Positions 18,901-27,037 are shown, counted from the stretch's first letter. The stretch: 64,000 nucleotides of DNA from Egibacteraceae bacterium (GCA_030447925.1 JAUJNX010000006.1:19819-83818); one strand, 5' to 3'. Program-made: numbers and translations. The notes: generated by a model not told the origin, from the letters alone.

Positions 18901-20601
18901 GGCGAGGGCGGCCAGCTGCCGGCGCACAAGGTGTCGCCGCTGATCGCCCGGCTGCGCCACACCCAGCCCGGGGTCGCGCTGATCTCGCCGCCGCCGCACC
19001 ACGACATCTACTCGATCGAGGACCTCGCCCAGCTGATCTACGACCTCAAGCAGGTCAACCCGTTCGCCACCGTGGGCGTGAAGCTGGTCGCCTGCGCGGG
19101 CGTCGGCACGGTCGCGGCCGGGGTCGTGAAGGGCCTCGCCGACGCGGTGCAGATCGCCGGCGGCGACGGCGGCACGGGCGCCTCCCCGCTGTCCAGCGTG
19201 AAGCACGCCGGCCTGCCGTGGGAGCTGGGCCTGGCCGACACGCAGCAGACCCTGGTGGCCAACGGCCTGCGCGACCGGGTGCGCGTCCAGGTCGACGGCG
19301 GGTTCAAGACCGGCCGCGACGTGCTGGTCGCCGCCCTGCTGGGTGCCGACGAGTACGGCTTCGGGACGGCGGCGCTGATCGCCGAGGGCTGCATCATGGT
19401 CCGCACCTGCCACCGCGACACCTGCCCCGTGGGCATCGCCAGCCAGCGCCCGGAGCTGCGCGAGAAGTTCGAGGGCACCCCCGAGATGGTGGCGACCTAC
19501 CTGCTGCTGGTCGCCGAGGAGGTCCGCCGCGGGCTGGCCGCGCTCGGGCTGCGCGGCATGGACGAGGCGATCGGCCGGGTCGACCTGCTGCGCCCCCGCG
19601 ACATCGCCGGGCACCCGCGGGCCCTGGCGCTGGACGTGCGGCCGCTGCTGGCCGACCCGGGCACCCCCGGGCCCCGAGCAGGAGCTCGGGAGGAGGGGCC
19701 CGCAGCAGGAGCTGCGGGTGCGGGCCACGATCCTGTCGACGGATCGGGACCCCGCCACTTCCGCGGGGCGCTGCCGATCCAGGCGCCGCGGTCGGCGCTG
19801 GGCGACCGGCTGTTCGACGACGCGTTCGAGTCGCTGTGGGACGGCACCGCCCTGCAGGTCAAGTACGCGATCACCAACAGCGACCGCACCGTCGGTGCGC
19901 GCCTGGGCGGGGCGATCGGGCTGGAGTTCGGCGGGCCCGACGGCACCGGCCGGCCCGAGGGGACCGTCAGCGCCCGCTTCACCGGCACCGCGGGCCAGAG
20001 CTTCGGGGCGTTCCTGGCCGGCGGCGTGGAGTTCGTCCTGACCGGCGAGGCCAACGACTACGTCGGCAAGGGCATGGGCGGCGGCCGCATCGTCGTCCGC
20101 CCGCCCGAGGACGACGCCGGGGACCCGGTCCTGGTCGGCAACACCGTGCTGTACGGCGCGACCGGCGGCGAGCTGTTCGTCGCCGGGCGGGCGGGGGAGC
20201 GCTTCGCGGTCCGCAACTCCGGCGCCGACGCGGTCGTGGAGGGCGTGGGCGACCACGCCTGCGAGTACATGACCGGCGGCACGGTGGTCGTGCTCGGCCC
20301 GGTCGGGGCCAACGTCGGCGCCGGCATGACCGGCGGCGAGTGCTTCCTGTACTCGCCCTACACCGAGCTGCTGTCCAAGGTGAACACCCACCTGGTCGAC
20401 GCGGGCCGCCCGGACGGGCCGCAGCTGTCGCGGCTGCGCGACCTGGTCGCCCGCCACGCCGAGCTGACCGGGTCCGCGCTGGCGGCCGGCCTGCTGGCGG
20501 CCTGGGCCGACGCGGCCCCGCACTTCTGGCGCGTCGCCCCGCGCGGCGAGATGGTCGGCGTCGAGGCCGTCGCCGAGGGCTCCGTGGGGGCGAACGCCTG
20601 A
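15988..20601 (+). CDS. gltB: Glutamate synthase large (alpha) subunit
   Basis: A 1537-residue enzyme making two glutamates from glutamine and 2-oxoglutarate. The N-terminal glutaminase domain starts after a 12-residue propeptide: Cys13 in DACGIGFVAD becomes the catalytic N-terminus. HQRYSTNT and GHNGEINT follow. The FMN synthase domain has GGRSNCGEGGED and GDGGTGASPL, and the 3Fe-4S ligands lie in CIMVRTCHRDTCPVG. The C-terminal GXGXG structural domain runs from about residue 1265. Just before it, a short palindromic repeat is inserted in frame (see 19673-19746). The usual small subunit gltD is not adjacent; the next gene is a convergent catalase. A leader hairpin may regulate it. Confidence 0.95.
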   Translation: MTLYDPRREHDACGIGFVADAGGAPSRRIVDAALEGLRGVRHRGAVAADARTGDGAGVLVPLPAALLAAEAGLDVAPDRLGAAMCFLDGAEDAAGDAARAVVRAAVADALAASGLALLAWREVPVDPSVLGDQARREQPRIEQALFDRGDLDDEAAERACYLARKRAEATVRREGARGYFASWSTRTITYKAMSAADQLAGFYPDLGDPRLTGWFAIFHQRYSTNTLPTWERAQPFRFLGHNGEINTIEGNGNLMHARHGRLGVDWPELGAEGEALLTPVVDLANSDSARLDNALELLVRGGRDVDHAMAMLVPQVWEGIRDVEPAVRDFFRYHAALLEPWDGPAGLVFTDGTRVAAALDRNGLRPLRYAVCEDGFVACSSEVGAVRTTGHGRVRRARLGPGQILVVDPERGVMEELEVKRALAARAPYGEWLRAEQRTASLGRPTGGAGQDLLARQLAAGYTKEEETTLLRPMANDGKEAVSSMGDDTQLAVLAARPRTVYHYLKQRFAQVTNPPIDHLREWRVMSLRTQLGPRRPLLHETPEVARVLELESFLLYPQGLQDILVAPPLPLRAVGLDATFAAADGPDGLAKRLDSLGAEAVEAVREGADLLVCSDRSGDAERAPVPALLAVGAVHHRLVEAGLRTRTSLVVETDDARETHTFACLLGYGADAIVPRLAFETLAELADKGRLGRGGPSAGEAQEAFRHAVEEGVLKIMSKMGISSLDSYRSAQIFEAVGLGRDVVDTALVGTPSSVGGIGLAELAADVLARHAVAWAEGIPKLPSPGFYKYRDGGDYHANNPDVVGALHRALGLEGDLAPPPRDVAGAHLLQQAMRDGRYDRYEQFSRLVNDRAPTEPRDLLEPVPAPEPVPLEEVEPAASIVQRFFTGAMSLGALSPEAHETLAIAMNRLGGRSNCGEGGEDPQRFGTRGTDRDTNSKAKQIASGRFGVTPQYLAYADELQIKMAQGSKPGEGGQLPAHKVSPLIARLRHTQPGVALISPPPHHDIYSIEDLAQLIYDLKQVNPFATVGVKLVACAGVGTVAAGVVKGLADAVQIAGGDGGTGASPLSSVKHAGLPWELGLADTQQTLVANGLRDRVRVQVDGGFKTGRDVLVAALLGADEYGFGTAALIAEGCIMVRTCHRDTCPVGIASQRPELREKFEGTPEMVATYLLLVAEEVRRGLAALGLRGMDEAIGRVDLLRPRDIAGHPRALALDVRPLLADPGTPGPRAGAREEGPAAGAAGAGHDPVDGSGPRHFRGALPIQAPRSALGDRLFDDAFESLWDGTALQVKYAITNSDRTVGARLGGAIGLEFGGPDGTGRPEGTVSARFTGTAGQSFGAFLAGGVEFVLTGEANDYVGKGMGGGRIVVRPPEDDAGDPVLVGNTVLYGATGGELFVAGRAGERFAVRNSGADAVVEGVGDHACEYMTGGTVVVLGPVGANVGAGMTGGECFLYSPYTELLSKVNTHLVDAGRPDGPQLSRLRDLVARHAELTGSALAAGLLAAWADAAPHFWRVAPRGEMVGVEAVAEGSVGANA
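19673..19746 (+). repeat. Palindromic repeat inserted in frame in gltB (copy 1)
   Basis: Two adjacent hairpins share an AGGA loop: CCCGAGC-AGGA-GCTCGGG (19673-19690) and CCCGCAGC-AGGA-GCTGCGGG (19699-19718). They are followed by an imperfect palindrome CGATCC-T-GTCGAC-GGATCG (19728-19746). The segment 19701-19746 matches, in inverted orientation, 51239-51284 at 43 of 46 positions. The copy is translated as part of GltB, between the FMN domain and the C-terminal domain, without breaking the frame. It has the look of a REP/BIME-like mobile repeat. Confidence 0.8.
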
Positions 20602-20653
20602 CGCGGCGCGCGGGGTCCGGACCGCGAGGGCGGCCCGGAGCCCGCGCCGGGTG

Positions 20654-22327
20654 CTACTGGCGGGCGCCGGGGACGGCGGGGGCCAGGGCCAGGACCTCCT
20701 GGGCGGTGGCCTGGCGGTCCTCGACCGAGCCGGTCATCCGCGGCCAGGCCGACGGGTCGATCGCGTCGCCGTTGTCGCCCAGGCGGGCGAGGCGGGCGCG
20801 CTCGTCGTCGGTCAGCGCCTGGGTGGCCAGCGGCTCCAGCTTGCGGACGTCGTCCAGGTCCACGCCGATGCCCCGCGCGACGCGGTTGCCGTAGTCGTCG
20901 TGCACCAGCAGGAAGTGCCAGACCATGCGCTGCTGGACGTCCAGCTGGCACTGGCCCAGCAGCTCGACCAGGTTGGCGACCAGGTCGTCGCGCTCCCACT
21001 GCTGCATGGTCACGTACCGGCCGCGGGCCTGGCCGTAGTCGTTGCGGCGGGGCAGCACCTCGCGGGTCAGCGCCCCGCGGATCTCCGGCGGGTCGTAGGG
21101 CTCGGGGCGGGGGTCCTCCTGCACGCCGCCGTGGATGCTCGGCTCGTAGTTGACGTGCGGGTTGATCCCCGGGGCGAGGTCCTGGCGGTACGCCATCTGC
21201 CCGTCGCGCTGGTTGGTCGCCACCGGCGCCTGGGGCTGGTTCACGGGGACCTGCAGGTAGTTGGGCCCCACCCGGTAGCGCTGGGTGTCGGAGTAGGAGA
21301 ACGTGCGGCCCACGAGCATCTTGTCGTCGGAGAAGTCCAGCCCGTCCACCAGCACGCCAGTGCCGAACGCGATCTGCTCGTTCTGCAGGAAGAAGTCGGT
21401 GACGTTGCGGTTCAGCGTCATCACGCCGAGGCGGCGCAGGGGGAACCGGTCCTCGGGCCAGGTCTTGGTGTCGTCCAGCGGGTCGAAGTCCAGCTCCGGG
21501 TGCTCGTGGTCGTCCAGGACCTGGACGAAGAAGTCCCACTGCGGGAACTCCCCGCGCTCGATCGCGCGGTACAGGTCGTGGGACGCCGACCCCAGCTCCA
21601 CGGCCTGGACCTTGTTCGCCTCCTCCTGGGACAGGGAGGCCACGCCCTGGCGCGGGTGCCAGTGGTACTTGACCAGGAACGTCCGGCCCTCGGGGTTGAC
21701 CATCTTGTAGGTGTTGACCCCGAAGCCCTCCTGGTGCCGGTAGGTCGCGGGGATCCCGCGCGGCGAGAACAGGAAGGTGAGCATGTGCATGGACTCGGGC
21801 GTCTGGGACATGAAGTCGAAGATCCGGTCGGGCTCCTGGCGGAACGTGACCGGGTCCGGCTTCAGGCTGTGGATGACGTCGGGGAACTTGATCGCGTCGC
21901 GGATGAAGAACACCGGCAGGTTGTTGCCCACCAGGTCCCAGTTGCCGTCCTCGGTGTAGAACTTCACCGCGAACCCGCGCGGGTCGCGCGCGGCCTCGCT
22001 GGAGTCCCGCCCGCCGATCACCGTGGAGAAGCGGACGGCGACCTCGGTCTTCTTGCCCGCCTCGGAGAACAGCCTGGCCCTGGTGTAGGTGGAGGCGGGC
22101 TCGTCGCCGACCCCGCCGGTCGCCTCGAACTCGCCGAACGCGACGAAGCCGCGCGCGTGCACGACCCGTTCCGGGATCCGCTCGCGGTCGAAGTGGCTGA
22201 CCTTCTCGAGGAACTGGTAGTTCTCGAGGGTCGCCGGGCCGCGGGCGCCGATCGTGCGCTCGCTCTGGTTGTTGGTGACGGGGTGACCCTGCCGGGTCGT
22301 CAGGTGCGGCTGCTGCTTCTCGGTCAC
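20654..22327 (-). CDS. katA: Monofunctional haem catalase
   Basis: A 557-residue catalase that splits hydrogen peroxide. The catalytic His lies in [11 protein letters not shown], the catalytic Asn in [10 protein letters not shown], and the proximal haem Tyr in [23 protein letters not shown] is the conserved haem pocket strand. The GTG start at 22327 overlaps the stop of the upstream fur-type gene (GTGA) and has GAGGAG ahead of it, so catalase and regulator are one operon, as furA and katG are in mycobacteria, but with a clade-type catalase instead of KatG. Transcription would be released by peroxide or metal signals through that regulator. Confidence 0.95.
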   Translation of the reverse strand: MTEKQQPHLTTRQGHPVTNNQSERTIGARGPATLENYQFLEKVSHFDRERIPERVVHARGFVAFGEFEATGGVGDEPASTYTRARLFSEAGKKTEVAVRFSTVIGGRDSSEAARDPRGFAVKFYTEDGNWDLVGNNLPVFFIRDAIKFPDVIHSLKPDPVTFRQEPDRIFDFMSQTPESMHMLTFLFSPRGIPATYRHQEGFGVNTYKMVNPEGRTFLVKYHWHPRQGVASLSQEEANKVQAVELGSASHDLYRAIERGEFPQWDFFVQVLDDHEHPELDFDPLDDTKTWPEDRFPLRRLGVMTLNRNVTDFFLQNEQIAFGTGVLVDGLDFSDDKMLVGRTFSYSDTQRYRVGPNYLQVPVNQPQAPVATNQRDGQMAYRQDLAPGINPHVNYEPSIHGGVQEDPRPEPYDPPEIRGALTREVLPRRNDYGQARGRYVTMQQWERDDLVANLVELLGQCQLDVQQRMVWHFLLVHDDYGNRVARGIGVDLDDVRKLEPLATQALTDDERARLARLGDNGDAIDPSAWPRMTGSVEDRQATAQEVLALAPAVPGARQ

Positions 22328-22776
22328 GCGTTGCTCCTCGTCGCCGTGCAGTCGGGGCACACGCCCCAGAAGGTGACGTCCGCCTCGTCCACCGCGAAGC
22401 CGTGGTCGCCCCCCGGCTCCAGGCACGGGGCCCGGCCCACGGGGCAGTCCACGTCCACCACCCGCCCGCAGGCGCGGCAGACCAGGTGGTGGTGGTTGTC
22501 CCCGACGCGCGCCTCGTAGCGGGCGGGGCCGCCCGGCAGCTCGATCCGCCGGACCAGACCGGCGCCGCCGAGGGCGGCCAGGACGTCGTAGACGGCCTGG
22601 GTGGAGACGCTGCCGGAGCGCTCGCGGGCCCAGCGGGCGATGGCGCCGGCGTCGTGGTGGCCGGGCCGCTCGTGGAGCACGGCCAGGACCGCCAGTCGGG
22701 GGCCCGTGACGCGCAGCCCCGCGGCGCGCAGGCGCGCGGCCTGCGACGCTGGGGACGGATGGGCGGGAACGGGCAT
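22324..22776 (-). CDS. Fur/PerR-family metalloregulator
   Basis: A 150-residue Fur-family repressor. Residues 10-85 are the winged helix ([34 protein letters not shown]). The dimer domain carries the His cluster DNHHHLVC and two zinc CxxC pairs, CRACG and CPDC. ATG 22776 follows AAGGGTGAC. Its stop overlaps the catalase start by four bases, which points to PerR/FurA-like peroxide sensing rather than general iron control. It is divergent from mobA with a candidate operator between them. Start could alternatively be the GTG six bases upstream. Confidence 0.9.
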   Translation of the reverse strand: MPVPAHPSPASQAARLRAAGLRVTGPRLAVLAVLHERPGHHDAGAIARWARERSGSVSTQAVYDVLAALGGAGLVRRIELPGGPARYEARVGDNHHHLVCRACGRVVDVDCPVGRAPCLEPGGDHGFAVDEADVTFWGVCPDCTATRSNA

Positions 22777-22794
22777 CGCGGTCACCCTTCCATC

Positions 22795-22811
22795 TGATCT
22801 GGAACCAGTCA
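22795..22811. promoter_or_regulatory. Candidate Fur-family operator between fur and mobA
   Basis: In the 55 bp between the divergent fur and mobA starts lies TGATCTGGAACCAGTCA, a dyad of TGA-CTGG and CCAG-TCA arms with a one-base bulge around AA. It is the only AT-relieved dyad in the interval and well placed for autoregulation of fur-katA. Weak visual evidence only. Confidence 0.3.
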
Positions 22812-22831
22812 AGTTACGGAACGGGGACGCG

Positions 22832-23431
22832 GTGCTGTCCGGGGTGGTCCTCGCGGGCGGCGCGAGCCGCCGCATGGGCACCGACAAGGCCCTGCTGCGC
22901 CTGCCGCCCGCCCGCGGCGGGGCCGGGGAGGGCGCCGCGCCGCGGCTGGTCGACCACGCCGCGGCCATCCTGGCCGCCTGCTGCGACGACGTCGTCGTCG
23001 CGGCCGGGGACGGGCGGCGGATCGACGGGCTGGCCGTGCCCCAGATCGGCGACGGGGTGGCCGGCGCGGGCCCGCTCGGCGGGGTGCTCGCGGGGCTCCG
23101 GGCGGCCCGCCACCCGCTCGTCGCGGTGCTGGCCGTCGACCAGCCCGGCGCGGACCCGGCGGTGTTCCGGCTGCTGGCCGCCCGGTGGGCCGGGGAGGCC
23201 GCCGTCGTGCCGCGGGCCGGCGGCCGCCTCCAGCCGCTGGCCGCGGTCTGGGCGAAGGCGGCGGCGGGCCCGCTGGCGACCCTGCTCGCCCGCGGCGACC
23301 GGGTGGTGGGCGACGCGGTGGCCGGCCTCGGGCTGCGCGTCGTGGAGGAGCACGACTGGCGCGCGGCGGCCGCCGGCGCGGACCTCGCCCGCAACCTCAA
23401 CCGGCCCGGCGACCTCGCCGGCGGCCATTGA
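22832..23431 (+). CDS. mobA: Molybdenum cofactor guanylyltransferase-like protein
   Basis: A 199-residue nucleotidyltransferase. The N-terminal GTP-binding loop is VVLAGGASRRMGTDKALL, the metal-binding Asp lies in VLAVDQPGADP, and VPRAGGRLQPLAAVW is the substrate-side strand. It would attach GMP to molybdopterin to make the bis-MGD cofactor used by formate dehydrogenases and similar enzymes. GTG 22832 with GGGGA nearby is the best start. FdhD and a DUF6457 protein, both parts of the same molybdoenzyme maturation, lie at 25.2-26.3 kb. The enzyme served is not in this window. Confidence 0.85.
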   Translation: MLSGVVLAGGASRRMGTDKALLRLPPARGGAGEGAAPRLVDHAAAILAACCDDVVVAAGDGRRIDGLAVPQIGDGVAGAGPLGGVLAGLRAARHPLVAVLAVDQPGADPAVFRLLAARWAGEAAVVPRAGGRLQPLAAVWAKAAAGPLATLLARGDRVVGDAVAGLGLRVVEEHDWRAAAAGADLARNLNRPGDLAGGH

Positions 23432-23508
23432 CCGGACGGACATCCTCTGCTTCAGTTCCACGTCCGCACATGTGAGGAAGTGTGCAATTCGAGCGTGAGG
23501 AGCCGAGC

Positions 23509-24702
23509 ATGCCGGACAACCAGGGCGTCGTGTACGTGGGGCCGGGACAGGTCGAGGTCCAGGACATCGGGTACCCGACCTTCCGCCTGGAGGAGCAGCA
23601 GCGCGACCTCAACCACGGGGTGATCCTGCGCACCGTGGTCAGCAACATCTGCGGCAGCGACCAGCACATGGTCCGCGGGCGCACCACCGCGCCCCCCGGC
23701 CAGACGCTGGGCCACGAGATCCTCGGCGAGGTCGCCGAGGTCGGCCGCGACGTCGAGTTCATCAAGGAGGGCGACCTCGTCTCGGTGCCCTTCAACATCG
23801 CCTGCGGCCGCTGCCGCATGTGCAAGGAGGGGCACACCGGGGTCTGCCTCAACGTCAACCCGGCGCGGCCCGGCGCGGCCTACGGCTACGTCGACATGGG
23901 CGGCTGGAAGGGTGGGCAGGCCGAGTACGTGATGGTCCCCTACGCGGACTGGAACCTGCTGCGCTTCCCCGACCGCGACCAGGCCATGGAGAAGATCATG
24001 GACCTGACCATGCTGTCGGACATCTTCCCGACCGGCTACCACGGGGTCTACACCGCGGGTGTCACGACCGGGTCGACCGTCTACGTCGCCGGGGCGGGGC
24101 CGGTGGGGCTGGCGGCGGCGACGGCGGCGCAGCTGCTGGGGGCGTCGGTCGTGATCGTCGGCGACCTCAACGCCGAGCGCCTGGCCCAGGCCCGCAGCTT
24201 CGGCTGCGAGACGGTGGACCTGACCCAGGACGCCGGCCTGCCCGAGCAGATCGAGCAGATCGTCGGCGAGCCGATGGTCGATGCCGCCTGCGACGCCGTC
24301 GGCTTCGAGGCCCGCGGGCACGGCGCCGACGCCGAGGAGCAGCCCGCAAGGGTGCTCAACGACGTCATGACCGTGACGCGCGCCGCGGGCCGGGTCGGGA
24401 TCCCCGGGCTGTACGTGACCGGGGACCCCGGCGCCGCCGACGAGGCGGCGCAGAAGGGCCGGCTGGGCATCGACATGGGCACCGGCTGGGCGAAGTCGCT
24501 GTCGTTCACCACCGGGCAGTGCCCGGTCATGCGCTACAACCGCCAGCTGATGAACGCGATCCTGGCCGGCAAGGTGTCGATCGCGAAGAACGTCAACGCC
24601 ACGCGGATCTCGCTGCAGGACGCGCCCCAGGGCTACGCCGAGTTCGACAAGGGCGCCGCCCGCAAGTACGTCATCGACCCGCACGGCATGGTCGCCGCCT
24701 AG
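23509..24702 (+). CDS. fdhA: Glutathione-independent formaldehyde dehydrogenase, zinc type
   Basis: A 397-residue zinc alcohol dehydrogenase of the FdhA type. The catalytic zinc site begins with SNICGSDQHMVRG and GHEILGEV, the four structural-zinc cysteines are in ACGRCRMCKEGHTGVC, and VYVAGAGPVGLAAA binds NAD. It would oxidise formaldehyde to formate without glutathione. ATG 23509 with GTGAGGAG ahead is chosen over GTG 23482. The stop codon TAG is part of a 25-bp dispersed repeat. Mo-cofactor and FdhD genes around it suggest that formate is next oxidised by a molybdenum formate dehydrogenase encoded elsewhere. Confidence 0.9.
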   Translation: MPDNQGVVYVGPGQVEVQDIGYPTFRLEEQQRDLNHGVILRTVVSNICGSDQHMVRGRTTAPPGQTLGHEILGEVAEVGRDVEFIKEGDLVSVPFNIACGRCRMCKEGHTGVCLNVNPARPGAAYGYVDMGGWKGGQAEYVMVPYADWNLLRFPDRDQAMEKIMDLTMLSDIFPTGYHGVYTAGVTTGSTVYVAGAGPVGLAAATAAQLLGASVVIVGDLNAERLAQARSFGCETVDLTQDAGLPEQIEQIVGEPMVDAACDAVGFEARGHGADAEEQPARVLNDVMTVTRAAGRVGIPGLYVTGDPGAADEAAQKGRLGIDMGTGWAKSLSFTTGQCPVMRYNRQLMNAILAGKVSIAKNVNATRISLQDAPQGYAEFDKGAARKYVIDPHGMVAA

Positions 24703-24721
24703 GGGTGCACCGCGAACGCCG
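24697..24721. repeat. 25-bp dispersed repeat, copy 1
   Basis: The sequence from GCCTAG to ACGCCG, with core GGGGTGCACCGCGAACGCCG, recurs at 34146-34170 with one difference (G to A). Here it overlaps the fdhA stop codon. Same orientation in both places. Function unknown; candidate small repeat or protein-binding site. Confidence 0.7.
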
Positions 24722-24769
24722 CGCTCGACCGGTGTGCAGGGCGGAGCCCGCAGGGGTCAGCGACACCGC

Positions 24770-25147
24770 CTAGGCCGCGTCGCGGTCGGGGAGCTGCTGG
24801 ACGGCCCAGCGGTTGCCGTCCGGGTCCGCGAAGAACGTGAACGAGCCCCAGGGCAGGTCCTGGACCTCGCTCACCTCGACGCCCCGGGCGGCGAGCTCCT
24901 CGCGGGTCGCCCGGGCGTCGGCCACGACCACCTGGAGCCCCTGGACCGACCCCGGCACCGCGTCGGTCAGCCCCGTCCCCAGCGCGATCGAGCACGCGGA
25001 CCCCGGCGGCGTGAGCTGCACGAAGCGCAGCTCGTCGCTGACCCGGACGTCGTGGTCGGCGACGAAGCCGACCCGGTCGGTGTAGAACGCCTTCGCGCGG
25101 TCCACGTCGCTGACGGGGATCGTCACGAGCTCGAGCTTCATGTCCAT
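24770..25147 (-). CDS. VOC (glyoxalase/bleomycin-resistance) superfamily protein
   Basis: A 125-residue VOC-fold protein with two beta-alpha-beta-beta-beta units: KLELVTIPVSDVDRAKAFYTDR at the N-terminus and LPWGSFTFFADPDGNRW at the end. Members are metal-dependent lyases, dioxygenases or binding proteins; the ligand is not evident. ATG 25147 has GGAG at a seven-base spacing and is preferred over the internal ATG 25141. It is convergent with fdhA. Confidence 0.85.
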   Translation of the reverse strand: MDMKLELVTIPVSDVDRAKAFYTDRVGFVADHDVRVSDELRFVQLTPPGSACSIALGTGLTDAVPGSVQGLQVVVADARATREELAARGVEVSEVQDLPWGSFTFFADPDGNRWAVQQLPDRDAA

Positions 25148-25236
25148 CGGTGGTCTCCTGGTCGGTCGGCGCGCGGGACGCTACGCGCGCATGCGGACGG
25201 GAGCGGTCCTCGAGCAGCGGCGACCGCGCGACCGGG

Positions 25237-26052
25237 TCAGGCCGGGCCGGGGCCCACCACCACGCGGTCGGGGTGGGTGTAGACGTTCATCCGCGCCCCG
25301 CGCAGGAAGCCGACCAGGGTCATGCCCGCGTCGTCGGCGAGGTCGACGGCGAGGGCGCTGGGCGCGCTGACCGCCGCCACCACCGGGACCGCGGCGATCA
25401 GGGCCTTCTGCGCGATCTCGAACGCGATCCGCCCGCTGACGAACAGGACGTGGCCGGCGAGCGGCAGGTGGCGGTGCACCGCGGCCCACCCCACCACCTT
25501 GTCGACGGCGTTGTGGCGCCCCACGTCCTCGCGCACGACGCGCAGGTCGCCGTCCGGGCCGAACAGCGCCGCCGCGTGCAGCCCGCCGGTGCGGGCGAAC
25601 ACGCGCTGGTGCGCCCGCAGGCGGTCGGGGAGCGCGGCCAGGGCGGCGGCGGTGACGCGCACGGCGTCGCCGTGGACGGGCGCGGCCTGCTTGCGGACCG
25701 CGGCGATGCTGGCCGTCCCGCACAGGCCGCACGAGCTGGTCGTGTAGAGGTTGCGGCGCAGGTCCGCGGCCATCGCGAGGCCGGGGCGCAGGTCGACCTC
25801 GACGACGTTGGGGTCGTCCCGGCAGGTGCGGACGCCCGCGACGTCCTCGGGCCGGGCGACGATGCCCTCGGTGAGGCAGAAGCCCAGCGCCAGCTCCAGG
25901 TCCGCGCCCGGCGTGCGCATGGCCACGGCGACCGCCTGCCCGCCGACGCGCAGCTCCATCGGCTCCTCGGCCACCAGCGCGTCGCCGACCACGGCGGCCG
26001 CGTCGCCGTCGACGCGCAGGACGCGCCGCCGGGCGACGGCGCCCTCAGGCAC
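25237..26052 (-). CDS. fdhD: FdhD sulfurtransferase for formate dehydrogenase
   Basis: A 271-residue FdhD homologue. The sulfur-carrying cysteine loop is TTSSCGLCGTASI (two cysteines, CxxC), and upstream GALGF-like EFALGFCLTEGI (here LELALGFCLTEGI) and the C-terminal VGRHNAVDKVVGW are family marks. FdhD passes sulfur to the Mo-bisMGD cofactor before insertion into formate dehydrogenase. GTG 26052 is the start; the upstream DUF6457 gene ends at 26045, so the frames overlap by 8 bp and are co-translated. With mobA and formaldehyde dehydrogenase nearby this forms a C1-oxidation neighbourhood. Confidence 0.92.
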   Translation of the reverse strand: MPEGAVARRRVLRVDGDAAAVVGDALVAEEPMELRVGGQAVAVAMRTPGADLELALGFCLTEGIVARPEDVAGVRTCRDDPNVVEVDLRPGLAMAADLRRNLYTTSSCGLCGTASIAAVRKQAAPVHGDAVRVTAAALAALPDRLRAHQRVFARTGGLHAAALFGPDGDLRVVREDVGRHNAVDKVVGWAAVHRHLPLAGHVLFVSGRIAFEIAQKALIAAVPVVAAVSAPSALAVDLADDAGMTLVGFLRGARMNVYTHPDRVVVGPGPA

Positions 26053-26323
26053 GCCCGCCCCGGTCCCCGTCCTCCGCCGCGAGCCCGCGCGCGGAGTCCA
26101 GCAGGGCGCGGACGCGGGCGGCCCGGTCCCCGCCGACGGGGTCGGCGGCGGCGGCGAGGCCGGCCAGGTAGGCGCTGACCGGGGCGAAGCGGCGCTCCGC
26201 GGTGTGCGCCACCACGCGGGCCAGGTCCAGCACGGCCGCCGCCTCCTGCGGGGTGACGGCGGGCGCGCCCGCCCGCTGCGCCAGCGCCGCGAGGTAGCGC
26301 TCCAGGTCCTCGTCCTCGGTCAT
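26045..26323 (-). CDS. DUF6457 protein
   Basis: A 92-residue helical protein (MTEDEDLERYLAALAQRAG, VLDLARVVAHTAERRFAPVSAYLAG). This resembles the DUF6457 domain that in actinobacteria is found fused to or beside MobA and FdhD, so a role in molybdenum cofactor delivery is likely but unproven. ATG 26323 is the natural start; it overlaps fdhD downstream. Confidence 0.7.
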   Translation of the reverse strand: MTEDEDLERYLAALAQRAGAPAVTPQEAAAVLDLARVVAHTAERRFAPVSAYLAGLAAAADPVGGDRAARVRALLDSARGLAAEDGDRGGRA

Positions 26324-26408
26324 CGTCCCACTCTGCCCCAGCGGCGGGAAGGCCGGGAGGCCGCGCGGCGTTGCACCTGGCTCCCCCCTACCCCAGGAGC
26401 GCGAACCG

Positions 26409-26645
26409 GTGTCCGACGTCACCATCTACTGGCGGCCCATGTGCGGCTACTGCGAGACCCTCAAGGCGGGGCTCACGGCCCGCGGCATCGCCTACGACGC
26501 GGTGGACATCTGGGCCGACCGGTCCAAGGCCGAGATCGTCCGGGGCGCGACCGGCGGTGACGAGATCGTGCCGACCGTGCGCATCGGGGACCGCTTCCTG
26601 GTGAACCCGTCGCCCGACGAGGTCGCCGCGGCGCTGGTCGCCTGA
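26409..26645 (+). CDS. Glutaredoxin/mycoredoxin-like protein
   Basis: A 78-residue thioredoxin-fold protein with the active site WRPMCGYCETLK (CxxC at residues 11-14) and the cis-Pro motif IVPTVRIGDRFLVNPS. The size and the CGYC centre match actinobacterial mycoredoxins, which reduce mycothiol mixed disulfides. The GTG start is at 26409, and the next gene starts two bases after the stop, so the two are co-transcribed. Confidence 0.88.
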   Translation: MSDVTIYWRPMCGYCETLKAGLTARGIAYDAVDIWADRSKAEIVRGATGGDEIVPTVRIGDRFLVNPSPDEVAAALVA

Positions 26646-26647
26646 CC

Positions 26648-27037
26648 GTGGCGCTGGACCCGGCGGACCTGCCGGCCGGCTACCTCGCGTTCCTGCGCGA
26701 GCGCCACCTGGGCACCCTCACCACGCTGCGCCCGGACGGGACCCCCCACGTCGTGCCGGTCGGCTTCGTCTACGACGAGGGCGACCGCACCGTCCGGGTG
26801 ATCACCGACCGGGCCAGCCGCAAGGCGCGCAACCTGGAGGGCGGCGGCCGCGCCGTCGTCTGCCAGGTGGACGGTGGCCGCTGGGCGACCCTGGAGGGCG
26901 CGGCCGTGGTCCGCGGGGACGCCGAGGCGGTCGCCCGCGGCGTCGCCGCCTACCGGTCGCGCTACCGCGAGCCGCGCGACAACCCCACCCGCGTGGTGCT
27001 GGAGATCACCGTCGACACGGCGATGGGCCGGGCCTGA
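26648..27037 (+). CDS. PPOX-class (F420/FMN-dependent) small enzyme
   Basis: A 129-residue split-barrel protein of the pyridoxamine-oxidase-like class: HLGTLTTLRPDGTPHVVPVGF at the N-terminus, then RASRKARNLEGG and WATLEGAAVVRGD. Actinobacterial relatives bind coenzyme F420 and reduce various substrates; the cofactor choice here is inferred. GTG 26648 lies two bases after the mycoredoxin stop. It is convergent with the SDR gene. Confidence 0.85.
   Translation: MALDPADLPAGYLAFLRERHLGTLTTLRPDGTPHVVPVGFVYDEGDRTVRVITDRASRKARNLEGGGRAVVCQVDGGRWATLEGAAVVRGDAEAVARGVAAYRSRYREPRDNPTRVVLEITVDTAMGRA

Noticed and set aside
15211..20523. A 1770-codon open frame on the minus strand opposite gltB
   Set aside because: It is an antisense shadow produced by high GC third-position bias. 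Only its last 194 codons (sodC) are real; the rest has no domains, low-complexity content and lies opposite the clear gltB gene.
20611..20626. Palindrome GGTCCGGACC between gltB and the catalase gene as a terminator
   Set aside because: A symmetrical 10-mer with no loop cannot form a stable hairpin, and flanking bases do not pair.
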